Shown: piece after piece, positions 1 to 11,022 of the stretch | Layout: every line of letters starts with the position of its first letter | Position numbering within the stretch: the first letter of the stretch is position 1 | Source: Lasiosphaeris hirsuta | Taxonomy: Eukaryota > Ascomycota > Sordariomycetes > Sordariales > Lasiosphaeriaceae | Length of the DNA: 64,000 nucleotides | Assembly: GCA_030549175.1 (NCBI GenBank) | Contig: JAUKUA010000006.1 | Location: forward strand, 4,030,001-4,094,000 | Direction of reading: 5' to 3' | Notes under the pieces: generated by a model | Database searches by the model: none | Told to the model about the DNA's origin: nothing | The model's input: the letters and a program-made list of their open reading frames with translations, nothing else | Program-made: the position numbers and the translations under genes

Positions 1-316
1 CTTTTTGCCCTTCTGGGACGAGACGGCCGCCGCCATCATGGTCGACCCCTCGATTGTGCTCGAGGAGATTGAGTGTAAAGCCCGAACGCCGTCGAAGTGG
101 AGAGAGACAAGCTGACGGGATCAATCAGTTTATGCCGATGTCGACACCTCCTTCAACTCGCCCTATTACGGGTACATCCGCCCCTACCAGGCCGCCCTGA
201 TGCCGCCTGGTCTGCGGACTGTGCGGTACATTACCAAGGTCAACGAGACGGCCTTGTCGGATATCATCAAGCACTCGATCCAATATCCCAAGACGTGTGC
301 CGATCTGGGCAAGTAA
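1..316 (+). CDS. Inosine/uridine-preferring nucleoside hydrolase, C-terminal part
   Basis: This is the 3' end of a gene that starts left of the window. Frame 2 reads FLPFWDETAAAIMVDPS, which matches the C-terminal PFWDE..AAAI..DPS motif of inosine/uridine-preferring nucleoside hydrolases, enzymes that cleave the N-glycosidic bond of ribonucleosides to free base and ribose. A 54-nt intron (75-128, GTAAAG...CAG) joins it to a second exon that continues with FYADVDTSFNSPYYGYIRPY and ends in NLGK-like ADLGK and TAA at 314-316. The frame is continuous across the splice. Catalytic N-terminal Asp residues lie outside the window, so activity cannot be judged. Family assignment rests on the short C-terminal motif; a different Asn/Asp-rich hydrolase of the same fold is the main alternative. 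Confidence 0.7.
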
Positions 317-410
317 TGATTGGGTAGGAGGCAAAAAGAAACAGAACAAGGTATATAGGAACTAGTGATAATAATGTCAAATCTCCAACAAAGCTTGCAG
401 CGAGAATCAA

Positions 411-779
411 TCAAGTGCGACCTGGCAAAACCAACCTGCAAAAGGCCCAAGGTTGCAGTGTGATAAAGAACGAACAAGAACAGGTTCCATATAAAAATGA
501 ATCAAAACCCCAGCCGCTGAAATGCGATGACGACAAAAGAACCAACTCCATAACCAATGTCGTATTGAAGGCAACGCTCCACAACTGAAAACCCCTAATC
601 TCACATCGTCCGCCAGCTCCAGCATCCTGTCCGGCCGGAACCCGTCTGCAGCGTCGGGAAAACAGCGTGCAGCCATCCTCGACCTGCTCCGCGCGGGGCT
701 CGGACACGACGACGAGAGCGGAGGCTTTGCTCGGCGAGGCGGCGCTAGTCTCCTCGGCAGCGGGGCGCGGGTCCGCCAT
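411..779 (-). CDS. Doubtful small ORF, possibly frame-broken
   Basis: An ATG at 779 opens a 122-codon frame whose first ~45 codons (MADPRPAAEETS..., VVVSEPRAEQVEDGCTLF) have the strong G/C third-position bias of neighbouring genes, so a real coding exon is likely. After CTLF the bias moves to the next frame, which reads PDAADGFRPDRMLELADDVR. Dropping one T from the TTTT run near 665 would join the two frames. I do not recognise the product. It may be a genuine gene with an unrecognised intron (a GTGAGA donor follows GCGGACGAT), a frameshifted gene, or an assembly error in a homopolymer. It lies convergent to the nucleoside hydrolase at the left edge. Confidence 0.3.
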   Translation of the reverse strand: MADPRPAAEETSAASPSKASALVVVSEPRAEQVEDGCTLFSRRCRRVPAGQDAGAGGRCEIRGFQLWSVAFNTTLVMELVLLSSSHFSGWGFDSFLYGTCSCSFFITLQPWAFCRLVLPGRT

Positions 780-915
780 CTCCAGGATCGTTAGCGGGCC
801 GGCGAATCGCGTCCGCAGTACAATCCCACCCTAGTTTGATTTCAGCTTGGTAACTCGGCGGCAGGTTTACCTTTATCAAGTGCAAACGAAATGTTGGAAC
901 AAGAAGGGTTCCCAC

Positions 916-2518
916 TCATGCCGAGCCGCGCAACTTGGCCAACGCCTCCTGCAGCTGCACCAAGCCAGCAAGCAGATTAGGGTTGGATTGGAGGTGCGGC
1001 AACGCCCAAGCCATGGTGTCGTCCAGCTCGGGGGGGGTGTCCAGGGAGCGGAAGGGGCGGCGGAGGACCCCTCTGCTCCGCACGCCACGCCCTCCGGAAA
1101 CCCGGCGAGGTTGTCGTCCACGCCGCCAACTTCCACCGCGTTGCTAGCCGCGATACCCACATTCCCAAACCAATCCACCACGCCCGGGTCAGCGTCGTCA
1201 AGCAGATTGACCACGATGCGATCGTCGTCACCCGCCTTATCCCGCCTCTGGCGCCACCGCCGCTTGGCCTCGCCCTCAGCCACCTTGCGGGCGAGCTCGG
1301 CGGCCTTCTCAGCGCACGCCTGGCACGCCTCGTCGGCGTAGCGCAGGCACCAGCACCCGGTGCACAGGGTCTGGCGCTGCCACTGCCGGAGCGCGGCGCG
1401 GCCGTCCTCGGTGGCGCTGCCGGGGCCGTACAGCTTGCCGACGCAGGACCAGCAGCGGCGGCGGTGGCCGTCGTCGCGGAGGTCGAGGCGGCCCATCTGC
1501 TTGGAGAACTGGTCGCGCGGGCGGTAGCGGAAGCAGGCGTAGCACGCGAGGAGGCGGCGGGGCTGGCGGAGGTCGAGAACACGGCCCTGCTTCTTGAGGA
1601 ACCGCTCCTTCTCGAGGGGATCGCCGCCCCTGCCAGGAGGACCAACGCGCGCCTGGAGGCCGCGGCACACCTGGGCGAGCATGATCTTTTCGCGAAGCCC
1701 CAGCAGCCCCAGAACGTGCTGAAACACAGCCTCCGGCAGCCGCTCCAACGCCGCCGCCCTCCTCTGCCGCTTGAGGTCCCCCGGCCGCGGCCCCGCACCG
1801 GCGCCCCCACCACCCCGGCACACACCCTCCCGCCATCCCACTGCACGCACCCCGGCGCGCCCTCGCTCCACTGCTCGCACTGCCAGCAGAAATACCACCT
1901 CCGCCTGCGCCCGTCGGGGACCAACCGACCGTCCTCGAACCGCGCGCGGAACCGCACCCCGCGCAGGTCGGCGAACCGCCGCCCGACAACTCCACACTCC
2001 CAGCAAAACCTCGCACTCGCCCGGGCCTCTGGCGCGGCAGTCCCCCGGCGGCCCCAGCCGTTGGTCTCGCTGAACATGGCGCGCTCGCGGAAGCGCCAGC
2101 AGGTGTAGCACACGAGGCGGTCCTTGTGCTGGGGGAAGGTGGTCTGGGCGTGGTGGTAGAACCAGACCCTGGCGGGGTGGGGGACGAGGGCGCTGGGGTG
2201 GATGGAGGCGTGGAGGCGGGAGTTGGCGGCTGCGAGGGCGAGGACGGTCGGGTAGATGTCGCTGGTGGGGAGGTGGGTGAGGATGAGGGCGAGCATGTCG
2301 AAGGGGAGGGATTCAAGGGCGGAGAGAGGGGGCTCTTGCGAGGACGCCATCGTTGGCGTTGTTGCTATGTTCGCCGTGGTGAGGCGGGGTGGGGGTGATG
2401 GTGGTGTTTCTGGAGCCGTTGTTGACATTGGCGGCGGTAGTGATATTGGTGGTGGTGGTGATATTGGTGGTGGTGGTGATATTGGTGGTGGTGGTGGTGG
2501 TGGTTGCAATTCGGCCAT
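916..2518 (-). CDS. Protein with two tandem F-box plus Cys-rich modules
   Basis: Start ATG at 2518 (MAELQ, followed by an ISPPPP repeat); an internal Met (MASSQEPP, about residue 57) is the alternative start. Residues about 65-105 form an F-box (LPFDMLALILTHLP) followed by a Cys-rich block (VCYTCWRFR, RFCWECG, YFCWQC). A 56-nt intron (1770-1825, GTGTGT...AAG) then leads to a second F-box (LERLPEAVFQHVLGLLGL) and a second Cys block (LACYACFRYR, RRCWSCVG, LCTGCWC, CQAC). The two halves align, so the gene looks internally duplicated. F-box proteins normally bring substrates to SCF ubiquitin ligases; the substrate here is unknown. Around 1020-1110 the frame changes to the C-terminus PFRSLDTPPELDD...LAKLRGSA, ending at TGA 918-916. 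This needs a second intron (one GT-AG pair fits) or one extra C in the C8 run at 1029-1036. Overall architecture is secure, the 3' junction is not. Confidence 0.65.
2442..2495 (+). repeat. 18-bp tandem repeat, three exact copies, coding
   Basis: Three perfect copies of GATATTGGTGGTGGTGGT lie inside exon 1 of the double F-box gene. On the minus strand they encode the ISPPPP repeats of its N-terminus, so copy number changes would keep the frame. Confidence 0.9.
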
Positions 2519-3104
2519 GTTGTCGTGCTCTGCAATTGTCAATACCCAAGATCGAAAACCCAATTGACGTCCAGGCACCCCACGATATTTAAACAGCCCA
2601 TCCCTTTGGATGTGCGGGTGCTGCAAGTGCCAAGGCTTCAATCTGCGCCAATCATTCCCCCTGTTTTCGTCCTCTCGGTGGCTTTCAGCGGTCTTGCAAG
2701 TCTCAAAGCCACTGCTTCTCTCTGCGAAGGAGTTGGCGATTCCCTCTGGACCACCAACCACGTCCCTCCCCGGGCAGCCTGACTCACCGGGATAGGTCCA
2801 TCCTCCAGCGCGCACCAGCCCTGGCAAGCCCTGTTGCCGGGCTGACTCACAGCATCATAGCATCATCAGCCACCGGGCGCCGGCATCCGACCCCGCGATT
2901 GGGGGCCTGGCTCGCTAGCTGCAGGCTTGGCTGCCGCAGCACCACCCCCCCCCCCCCCCAATGCAGTGAGGTCCTCACGTCGGCCTCAGCCCATTACATG
3001 CTCCTCCCACCGCAAGTTGGACACCAACCACACGCCGGCCACAAAACAAACATTAAAAAAAAAACCCAAGGGTATCTTCATTTCACCATCTCAAAACAAT
3101 CACT
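2519..3104. other. Intergenic; C15 tract
   Basis: This stretch holds the upstream region of the double F-box gene and the 3' flank of the Zn2Cys6 factor. A run of 15 C is at 2945-2959. Short ORFs here overlap on all frames and have no coding bias; I see no gene. Confidence 0.6.
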
Positions 3105-6028
3105 CTAAAACATGTCTTTGAACTGCTGATACACCCCTTCCCCCGGCAGGCGGCCGTCAATTGATCCATCATCGTGGCCAGCGAGCCCGACCTGTCCCTG
3201 TCCATCGCCTAATGGCGGGCTCGCGCCTGTACTCGTGTCACCACTCATACCCATGTATCCCTCAAAGATGCGTGACATCTCCGTCTGGATGCGAAGGCCG
3301 TTTCTCTGGTCTTCTGAAAGCTGCTGCTGCACCTGTTGCACCTGCTGCATCGTCTGCGTTGACCCCGGCGTCCCCCCGCTGAACGGTACGGCCAACCCGA
3401 GTGCTGGGCTCTGGCTGGTGCTAGCACTGCCCGAGAGCATGTGGCTGAAGCTTCCCGGCTCGTGGTAGTGCGTCTGCTCTTCCTCTAGACCTAGACGGGG
3501 CGCGTACGCCTTCAGTGACCGAATTGTGCGCCAGAGGCGCTGGGAAACCCATGAGCGCGCCGACATATCCTTGACAAGCTCGAGCGCCATGTAGAATTCG
3601 TTCCGGCAGCTGGCGCTAAATTGCATCGGGGCATGGGTTGATGCCAGGAACAGCACGGCAATCGCCGATGTCAGAAACTGATGGTAAAAGACCTGTATCC
3701 GCCGGTACAGATTTGTCGTGTTGTTGAGGTGGGCAAGAGATCGGATCGTCTCCTTTGCCAGGTCAACCACCCTCTGCGCGAGACGCGTGTTTTCCACAAT
3801 GCTGATGGCGCTGTGAAGCACGGGTGTGTACAGCCATATTCGAACCTACAGAGAGTTAGCCAGCACAACAGGCCGAGGTAGAAGCAATGCGCACCTGATT
3901 CAACCTCAGCTTGGTCCAAATACGTAGGCGCTGCAGGTCGTACGCTGGAGCGGACGGGACTGGCATCCTGCCGCTGTCCAGGGGTCCAGACTTGATCTCT
4001 GCGGGGATGTTGTCGTACCACTCGAGGATCTCCCGATCGAGGTTCTCAAAGTCGTAGTGCTGCAGCTCCCGGATGACAGCTGGCTCGAAATAATCGACCA
4101 GCTTCCATATCTTGGCACCGAGCCTGGAGTAGGTGACCATCGCTACCAAATACGGGTGGCCGTCCTAGACAAGTCAGCACCAAAGACCAGCATTGGACAC
4201 GTGGGTTACCCACCGGGAATGGAAGTTTTGGGTCAATCTTGTCATCATGACATACGAACGGCAAGCCGGTCCCAAAACTCCACCGGCGATCCAGCACGTA
4301 AGCGGACCAAAATGTGTAGAGTGCGTTCCTCCGGTCCTGCGGGTCCTCAATCTGCTCGAGCCCTTCTCTCCTGTGTAGCCCCACCTCAAGACACAGGCGG
4401 GCCACGTGCCCCATCATGCGCCATGCCAGAATCTCATCGTTGGAGAGAAACCTATACCCTGCGCATAGTGCAAGAAAGGGAAGCTTCGCCACGCTCGCAG
4501 GCTCGCTCATGAGCGTCTTGTCGACGATGGGCTGGATGGTATCGTAGAGCCGCACGGCCTTGGCACTGTTGCCATGCTCCTCGACCGTCAGGCCACAGCA
4601 CATGACAATTTTCAGCATCAGGGTCTTGGGGTCTGACATGCCGTCGTCCTGGCCATGGGCCGGCACGAAGCCGTTGCGCTTGGCTGCCTGCATCCATGTG
4701 CTCAGGCACGTTGCGTGCTTGATGACCTCGTCAATCGACACGACAGGATACATGATCCCGACCTCTTCCTCGTGGAGCCTGCACAGCCGGACCATCTCGT
4801 CCTTGTCAAACTCCCAGAGCGGGTCAGGCGGCTTTTGGGACGGTGGGCAGAGTGGGACTGGCGGTAAGGTGGGCGACGTTTGCGGTGTGGGCTCTGGATG
4901 GAGACCGCTATCATCAGCAGAATCACCCAAGCTGCTGTACCCCATCTTATGTAACGTGTTCTTGGCGACGTCAACGGTGAAAGCTATACTTGTGGGCCCG
5001 TTGAAGGAAGACGGGACCCGGAACGGAGGCAGGGCCCGGGGCAGCGAAGGGTCGGTCGAGGCCGCCGAGGGGGAAGGGGTGACGGTTGCCGAGTTGGGCT
5101 GTGGGGGCGGCGGGATGCGCTCCTGGATAGGCGCCAGGCGGAGAGCTTCCTGGCGCAGGGCCGTCATGTTCTCGAGCAGCGAATCGACTTGCTCCTGTAG
5201 CTGGGCGACTTGGTCCGTCACCTGTTTGAACTCGTCCGAATCCTTGAAGCTGTTGGAGCAGCAATTGGGTGCGTAGAGACATCGCAGATTGAGGTGGCCG
5301 CACCGCTGGCACGGGGTCTGGCCGTTGCACTTGATCTTGCGACGCTTACACTCGTTGCTGAGGACGGGAGCGTGGGGGTCAGCTGGGGAGACATGAAAGA
5401 CACATGGGATTGGGGGGGGGGGGGGGGGGGGACAAGAAGTTTGGTTGCGCGGAAATGCCATCGATGCAAGGGACGACACGCGAGACGAGAGCTTACCATG
5501 CAATTGAGATGTACTAGGTTTCCAAAAGCAGTCAGCATGGCGCCGTTTACATGGGAAGCATGATGTGGTGCGACGTCGCAGGCAAAATAAAATAACAAAA
5601 GCAAAGCAAAGAGAGGAACGCACACGATTCCGCTTGCTCCGCTGCAGCTTGGCTGCATCAGCATCGTCGATGTCATCGTCTGTGGCGCGCCGCTTTGCGC
5701 CGCCAGCGACGGAGCCGCTGACGGAGCCATTGACGGATCGAGGAGCCGGAATGGTAGAAGTGCCTGGGAACCCGGGTGATGAAGCGATCTGCGGCGACTG
5801 GGCGTGGTGCGAATGCGGCGGGTGTGGGTGCGAATGGGCGAGTGCGGAATTGTCTCCGGGGTTTCCGCGCAGCGACTGGTGACTGGCCTGGCGACGAAGT
5901 GGACCTGGATGGTTGACGGGAGAATAGAGGGCTGCTGCGTCGCTTCGATCACTCACGGCACCTGCTGCGGGCAGAGCTGGGCCTAAGAATGACCTGATTT
6001 CGCTGACCTGGGTCTCCAGCTGGTCCAT
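3105..6028 (-). CDS. Zn2Cys6 transcription factor with fungal-specific (MHR) domain
   Basis: Five exons give an 858-aa protein. Start ATG 6028 (MDQLETQVSEIRSFLG) was preferred over an in-frame Met at 6166 because the upstream frame covers CT-rich leader-like sequence. Introns: 5514-5623, 5358-5496, 4165-4213 and 3846-3894. Between the first two is a 17-nt exon (5497-5513) encoding YISIA and two bases of the first zinc-binding Cys. The joined DNA-binding domain has the canonical spacing C-x2-C-x6-C-x5-C-x2-C-x6-C (CNECKRRKIKC...CQRCGHLNLRC). A coiled coil follows (EFKQVTDQVAQLQEQVDSLL), then a proline-rich linker and the fungal_trans region (EVGIMYPVVSIDEV, LCLEVGLHRREGLEQ, YVLDRRWSFGTGLP). 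The tail contains a Gln-rich QQVQQVQQQ run. It is expected to be a nuclear DNA-binding regulator; its targets cannot be read here. Intron 2 contains a G20 run at 5412-5431 (plus strand). Confidence 0.88.
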
Positions 6029-6949
6029 GTCGACATGTCCCGTTTTGTCGTTTGGCAAAAGTCCCCTCCCACCCGACAGAGAGAGAGAGGTCTGGTCTGC
6101 TGCAGCAATCCGCGCGACTGGGACAAAGGACCAAAAAGACGGGGAAGGGAGCTTCGTCAGCGGCACCAGCGAATGGGGTGCTCAGCCCAGCCACGTGACG
6201 CGCCCAATCCCCTAGTGACGCGCTTGGACAGCTGAAGCAGGATTACTGCATCCGACCAGCAGCCGCCTTGACTTGGCAATAGAATCATTTTGTCGAAACG
6301 CAATCAAGCGCATTTTGGAGTCTTCTTGATAGCAGCACCGCCTGTGCACCGTGCAACATCGCGCCTAGCAGGCAGCTGGAGGTGGTTAGAGACGACGATC
6401 AAAGCCGACCCCCGTATACGAACTCTTCTTCAATTCAATCTGAGACTCTGCAGTGCAGAGAATTGCCTATTGCGGCAAAGAGCGCCGCATTAGTTCATTC
6501 TGTAATGCTCGGGAAGAAGTATTATCGTACAGCTCAACAGTACGGAGTATTATCGTAAACAGCTCAACAAGTTTACATGTGGGGCTTGAAGACGGTGGCC
6601 GGGTAGAGAAGATGAAGTACAGGAAAGAGTATTTTGAACTTGTCTAAAATACTAACACTGACTTTATTTCGTGATGTTAGGGTTATCAACTCAGATCTGA
6701 ACAACAACAGGCCATGGCGCGCCTTTTCGCAAGGCATGCCTTTCGCAATGAAACAGTTTTGGGCCACATGTGTCCCGAAACTAGGACCATCCAGCCCCGT
6801 CCACCTTCTCTTCCTTTTCCCCTGGGGGGGGGGCTTTAAAAACCTAGCTCATACTCTATTTCCATTCGCTTTTTTACTTTCGTAAATAAATCCTACCATC
6901 GGTTAATCTCTCCCGCTAGTGGCTTGAGACTGAGGAGGCGCGGGCCACG
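6029..6949. other. Intergenic, lower GC
   Basis: This is the upstream region of the Zn2Cys6 factor followed by sequence with lower GC and short random ORFs. No domain, repeat family or RNA gene is recognisable. Confidence 0.5.
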
Positions 6950-7700
6950 AGCTGGCCACGATGTTGGCTACACTGAGCGAGGCGACTAGACGGATGGCTG
7001 AGATCAAGGAGTTTCGCCAAGCCTTCCGCCCACATGACCTCGTCGCCAATGTACTAACGGCTCTTGGTGATCTCCTTCTCCGCCGATTTGCTGTGGGATT
7101 CTTCGAATTCTTTTCGCCACTCGTGATTCTTTATCTTGGAGCTCTGGTACTCCATCTCCAAGGTCATGTTCGCCTCGCTTAGCCGTTGGCACTCCTCCTT
7201 TTCCTTCAACTGTTTATAAGTACCCCCCCCCCCCCCCTATCTCTTCTCTAGTCCCAAGAAATCAATCTTACTGTGCCTAGTAGCCTCGGCGTCCTGGTAC
7301 CTCTTTTCCGCTTTCCCGAGCTTCAACTTTTTGTTGATCAGCACCGTTTTATCGTCAACTGGTAATTTTTCTTATCAACCAGCATCTGAATGCGGCTTCT
7401 GAGTATCTCCTTGCCGACTCGCCGGCCCGGCGTATGGAATTTTCGGTGCCTCTCAGTTCAGCATCAAGCATCTCCCTCTTGCTCGTAGCGTTCAGTCTTT
7501 GAGATTTTGTAACTTGACGGTCGTCTCGCTAAGCCCGAACTCGAGACTAGTATTCTCGCTGTTGGCTTTTCTAAGGCCAATCTTGAGCGTCCTGTAAATG
7601 CCTCAGGCGGTCGAAGTTGGGTTTCGCCGTCTCGGCTAGCCTGTGGTTGCGCTGCGTCTCTTCTGCAGTGGACTTTGCGGTACCTCAAAAGCCGGTTGCT
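6950..7700 (-). pseudogene. Remnant of a coiled-coil protein gene
   Basis: Read on the minus strand, several frames carry successive heptad-like, Lys/Glu-rich segments separated by stops and frame changes: LKIGLRKANSENTSLEFGLS, TTVKLQNLKD, DDKTVLINKKLKLGKAEKRY, QDAEATRHSKIDFLGLEKR, and EECQRLSEANMTLEMEYQSS then EWRKEFEESHSKSAEKEITK. A C15 run at 7223-7237 interrupts the middle. The order and composition fit one former long coiled-coil protein. The precise family cannot be named, and no intact reading frame or start remains. Confidence 0.5.
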
Positions 7701-8615
7701 TGGCTTGCGTAGGACTGAGTTGTTATAACCAAGCTTTGAATGACTTCAGATGGCGACTGAATCAACGCAAGTCTCTCAAAGTGTCACTTGTCTCGGCGTG
7801 AGCTGTCGGGGTCACCGTGACTGGTGCATTTCAATCATGGATGCCACTGGGCGGGCGTCTACGACTGTCTGAAAAGCCTGGCAGTGTGCCTTGCCCAACG
7901 TGGCAACCTTGAGACGACTGGCGGTAGGAATCAGAAACCTATCCAGACAGCAGCTGGTATGCCTGCGAAGAGGAGAAAAGGTCCGGTTGTCTCAATGACT
8001 CGGCGTCAAGACCACAGCTCAGACATTGGGCTGAGGAAAACACACGTCGCATGGCAGGACCCAACCCACTGGCACCTGCCATGGGAATCACGCACATTGC
8101 TGCCCTGGCTCCTTCCGATCCCCATGCCCTGCTTCGATTTTGCCATGTATGTCTTTGGCCTCCCACAAGACATCTCATTCCGTCCACGATTGTCTTCCCA
8201 GTCTTGGCTTCGGCACTTGCCGCCCATCAGACGATTTGGGCCCGGCGATCCATGCTCGTCATCCCTCGCACCGGGGCGATCTCATCTGCTTGTCCCAGAC
8301 GCTCGGTCCGGGCTCTTATCTGATAAAAGAGCAGATGACATGCTGATCGCCAGACCACCCTTCTGCGTTCCTGCCCATTTCGGGCCCATCCCCCTTTTCT
8401 ATTTTTCAGGCTCTGTTCCGCTCGGTATCCCGGCTCTCTCTCTCTCGCGCTCTTTCCCTCTGCCGCTGCATCCGTCCTATTTCTGCACTGTCGTTCCCAC
8501 TCTGCATTTGGTTCCCATCGGGCCCTGTCGACGTCGTCGCGACTCGCATGATTCCTGGCTCCAACCCGGAGGTGCCGTCGCTTCCGACCATCGCCCCCCA
8601 GAACACACGGCCACC
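7701..8615. other. Upstream region of the tail-anchored protein gene
   Basis: An open frame runs from 7824 into the next gene, but its codons have no bias and it contains a CT-rich block (8440-8470) typical of fungal core promoters. I read it as promoter and leader rather than coding. Confidence 0.5.
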
Positions 8616-8909
8616 ATGAACAGGTCAAGCGCAGACTGGTCGTGTGCTACGGTGACCGAAACGTCCACATTGCCGGGGAGTCCGAGGGTAGAAAGCCACC
8701 AGAGTGAACCCCCCGCAGTCGAAGTGAAAGGAGGTGGCGACGAGGAAGAGGCCGGCATAAGACCCGAGGGCAGTCGGTGTTGGTCGTTTTGGGGTTCTGA
8801 TGGACCCAGCATCTTTAAGCTTTTGATGGTCTTTTCGGCACTGGCGATGGTGTTGAGTATTTTGTTTCAGGTTATACAATTCTTTTTGCAGTACTTCAAG
8901 CAGATGTAG
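8616..8909 (+). CDS. Small protein with C-terminal membrane segment
   Basis: The ATG at 8616 sits in an ideal context (GCCACCATGA) after a CT-rich leader and opens a 97-aa protein. Residues 1-60 are polar (MNRSSADWSCATVTE, EVKGGGDEEEAG). The C-terminal ~30 residues are a hydrophobic helix (FKLLMVFSALAMVLSILFQV) ending in a short FKQM tail, the layout of a tail-anchored membrane protein. Upstream in-frame codons extend to 7824 but look non-coding. I recognise no family; the membrane segment and start context are the only support, and expression is unproven. Confidence 0.5.
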   Translation: MNRSSADWSCATVTETSTLPGSPRVESHQSEPPAVEVKGGGDEEEAGIRPEGSRCWSFWGSDGPSIFKLLMVFSALAMVLSILFQVIQFFLQYFKQM

Positions 8910-9676
8910 TGTCGGTGCAGCTGTCCTCGAACCTCCAGGGGTAGAGGGTGAAGGTGGGACGCGATGCAGGACGGGATGATCACCGATCTGAGGCTTCAGA
9001 TGCGAGTGGGGAACACATGCAAGGAATGCCGGGATGGATGCCGCCATGCGCGCGGCTTTGGGGCGGAACTCTTTTGACGGAATGATGCCTTGCCGTGGTG
9101 GTGGTATGCTTCGATTCTAACCTCGTTTGTCCCGAAACTAACGTCTTGTTCAAACAGCTCTCGCATCGACCACTGACTCAGCTCGTCAAACCGACGGCCG
9201 CGTTTTCCTTTGTCCATACACTCTTGGTCGCCAACGATCAGCCCTCAGCTCGCCGCCTGGCTCAACGGGCGGCTGCCCCGACGCACCTTTCGTGTTACGA
9301 TACCTTTCCGGACTGATACCCGTTGACGGTTCTGCTTCACAAAGCCCATCCGCCAATACAAGCACCGACACTCCAGCCACAGCGATGCCGGCACGTTGCT
9401 GCCACCAGGCTGCGTGTTTTGATCAACAACACAACGCTGCCTTGTCGGGCCTGACAATGTTGGGTCAACTTGGTGTTTTGGGTCTGGCCCGGTAGAGCCT
9501 GGTGCCTCTGGCCTTGTAATTCTTAGTGTTTTTAATGACGTCCATGCCGCTGCCTCTATGACAGTAATTGAAGAAAACCAAATAGCGGGAATCCACCGTG
9601 AATGCTCCCGTGTCCTGAAGACCCATGGCTCGTAGCCAAGCGAAATGAAGCGAGGCATCAAGCGTGCTCCTTTTAC
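8910..9676. other. Intergenic between convergent genes
   Basis: This is the shared 3' flank of the tail-anchored protein gene and fumarylacetoacetase. Only overlapping random ORFs are present. Confidence 0.6.
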
Positions 9677-11022
9677 TCACTTCCTCTGCTCGGCACTGTA
9701 AATACGCCCTCTGCACTCGCCAAATCCAACCCTCGCACCCGGCTCCCCACAGGCGCCCCGGATCGTAATTGTGTCGCCGTCTTTGAGATACGTGCGGGCA
9801 TCCATGCCGTAGAGAAGGATCTCCTTCTTACCCCCTTGGGTCATCTCCAACAGACACCCGCGCTCCTCGGGGCCACCAGGTCCGCTAATGGTACCTGACC
9901 CGAGCAGATCACCGGTTCGCAGCGGGCAGCCGCCGAGGGTATGATGGGCGATCATCTGCGGGAATGACCACATCAAATGCTTCGAGGTCGTTTTGGAGAT
10001 TGTCATCGTGTCTCCCTCGGGCGCTGTATCTGTCAGCACCACCTCAAGCCAACCACCCATCGGAAAGAAGGCTCACTCGTCAAATCCACCTCCAACCCAA
10101 TGTCAAAAACCGCGTCCTCCCTCCCCCTCAAATACTCCAGCACCTCTCCCGCCGGATTCTCCACCCCCTTCACCCGGAACGGCTCCAGCGCGTCCGCAAG
10201 GACGACCCACGGACTCACCGTGGTCCCAAAGTTCTTGCTATTAAACGGCCCGAGCGGCACGTACTCCCACGCCTGCACATCGCGCGCGCTCCAATCGTTC
10301 AGCAGGACATAGCCAAAGACAAAGTCCTCGGCCTCTTCCACGGGAACCCCCACGCCCATCTCGTTGCCGCGCGCCATAAAGCACCCGAGCTCGACCTCGA
10401 AATCCACACGCCGGCTCGGCCCCACCACTGGCGCCCCGGCCGGGTCGTCCGGCAGCACGAACTGGCCGACGGGCCGGCGGATCAGCGTGCCCGAGACCAC
10501 GACGCTGGACGCGCGGCCGTGGTAGCCGACGGGCAGGCGCGCGTAGTTGGGCTGCAGCTCGGCGCCGGGGCCGCGGAACAGGGCGCCGACGGCGAAGGCG
10601 TGGTGGTAGCCGGCGTAGAAGTCGGTGTAGTCGCCGACGGCCATGGGCAGGTGGGAGGTGGCGCTGGCGCGGGGGAGGAGGGCAGCGGCGCGGAGGGCGG
10701 CGTCGTCGCGCAGGCGGGGGTCGGCGTCGGCGGCGTTGGAGAGGAGGGATTGGAGGGTGGCGCGCACCGCGCGGTGGGTCGGCCGGCCCAGGGCGGCGAA
10801 GCGGTTGAGGGTCGGGTGGGAGAAGATTTGCGGCGGGAGCGAGGGGAAGACGGCGGCGAAGAGCGGGGCGGCTGATAGGGCTTTTAGGTCTAGGACCCAG
10901 GTGCCGATGGCCACGGCGGCGTGCGGGAGTGGGTCCGACGGCGTCGTGATGATCCCGAACGGGAGGTTAGCGAGGGAGAAGTCGCTCGTCGGCGAGACGT
11001 TGGGGACCCAGGTGGTTACCAT
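9677..11022 (-). CDS. fahA: Fumarylacetoacetase
   Basis: The 432-aa product matches the usual fungal fumarylacetoacetase length. This enzyme hydrolyses 4-fumarylacetoacetate to fumarate and acetoacetate, the last step of phenylalanine/tyrosine degradation in the cytosol. Diagnostic motifs are VGDYTDFYAGYHHA (metal Asp and catalytic His), LPVGYHGRASSVVVSGT, VDFEVELGCFM (metal-binding Glu pair), LLNDWSARDVQAWEYVPLGP, and the C-terminal LGSGTISGP. One 47-nt intron (10030-10076) lies between VDLT and TAPEGDTM; the frame is restored across it. Start ATG 11022 (MVTTWVPN) is the first in frame. The other genes of the homogentisate pathway are not in the window, so it is not part of a visible hmg/mai cluster here. 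Confidence 0.93.

Noticed and set aside
1309..2316. Minus-strand ORF rich in Pro, Ser and Ala over the F-box gene
   Set aside because: It is an off-frame reading of the real F-box exons, with homopolymer-like composition and no domain.
9964..10875. 303-codon plus-strand ORF opposite fumarylacetoacetase
   Set aside because: It is an antisense shadow of a GC-rich gene; the minus strand matches every fumarylacetoacetase motif.
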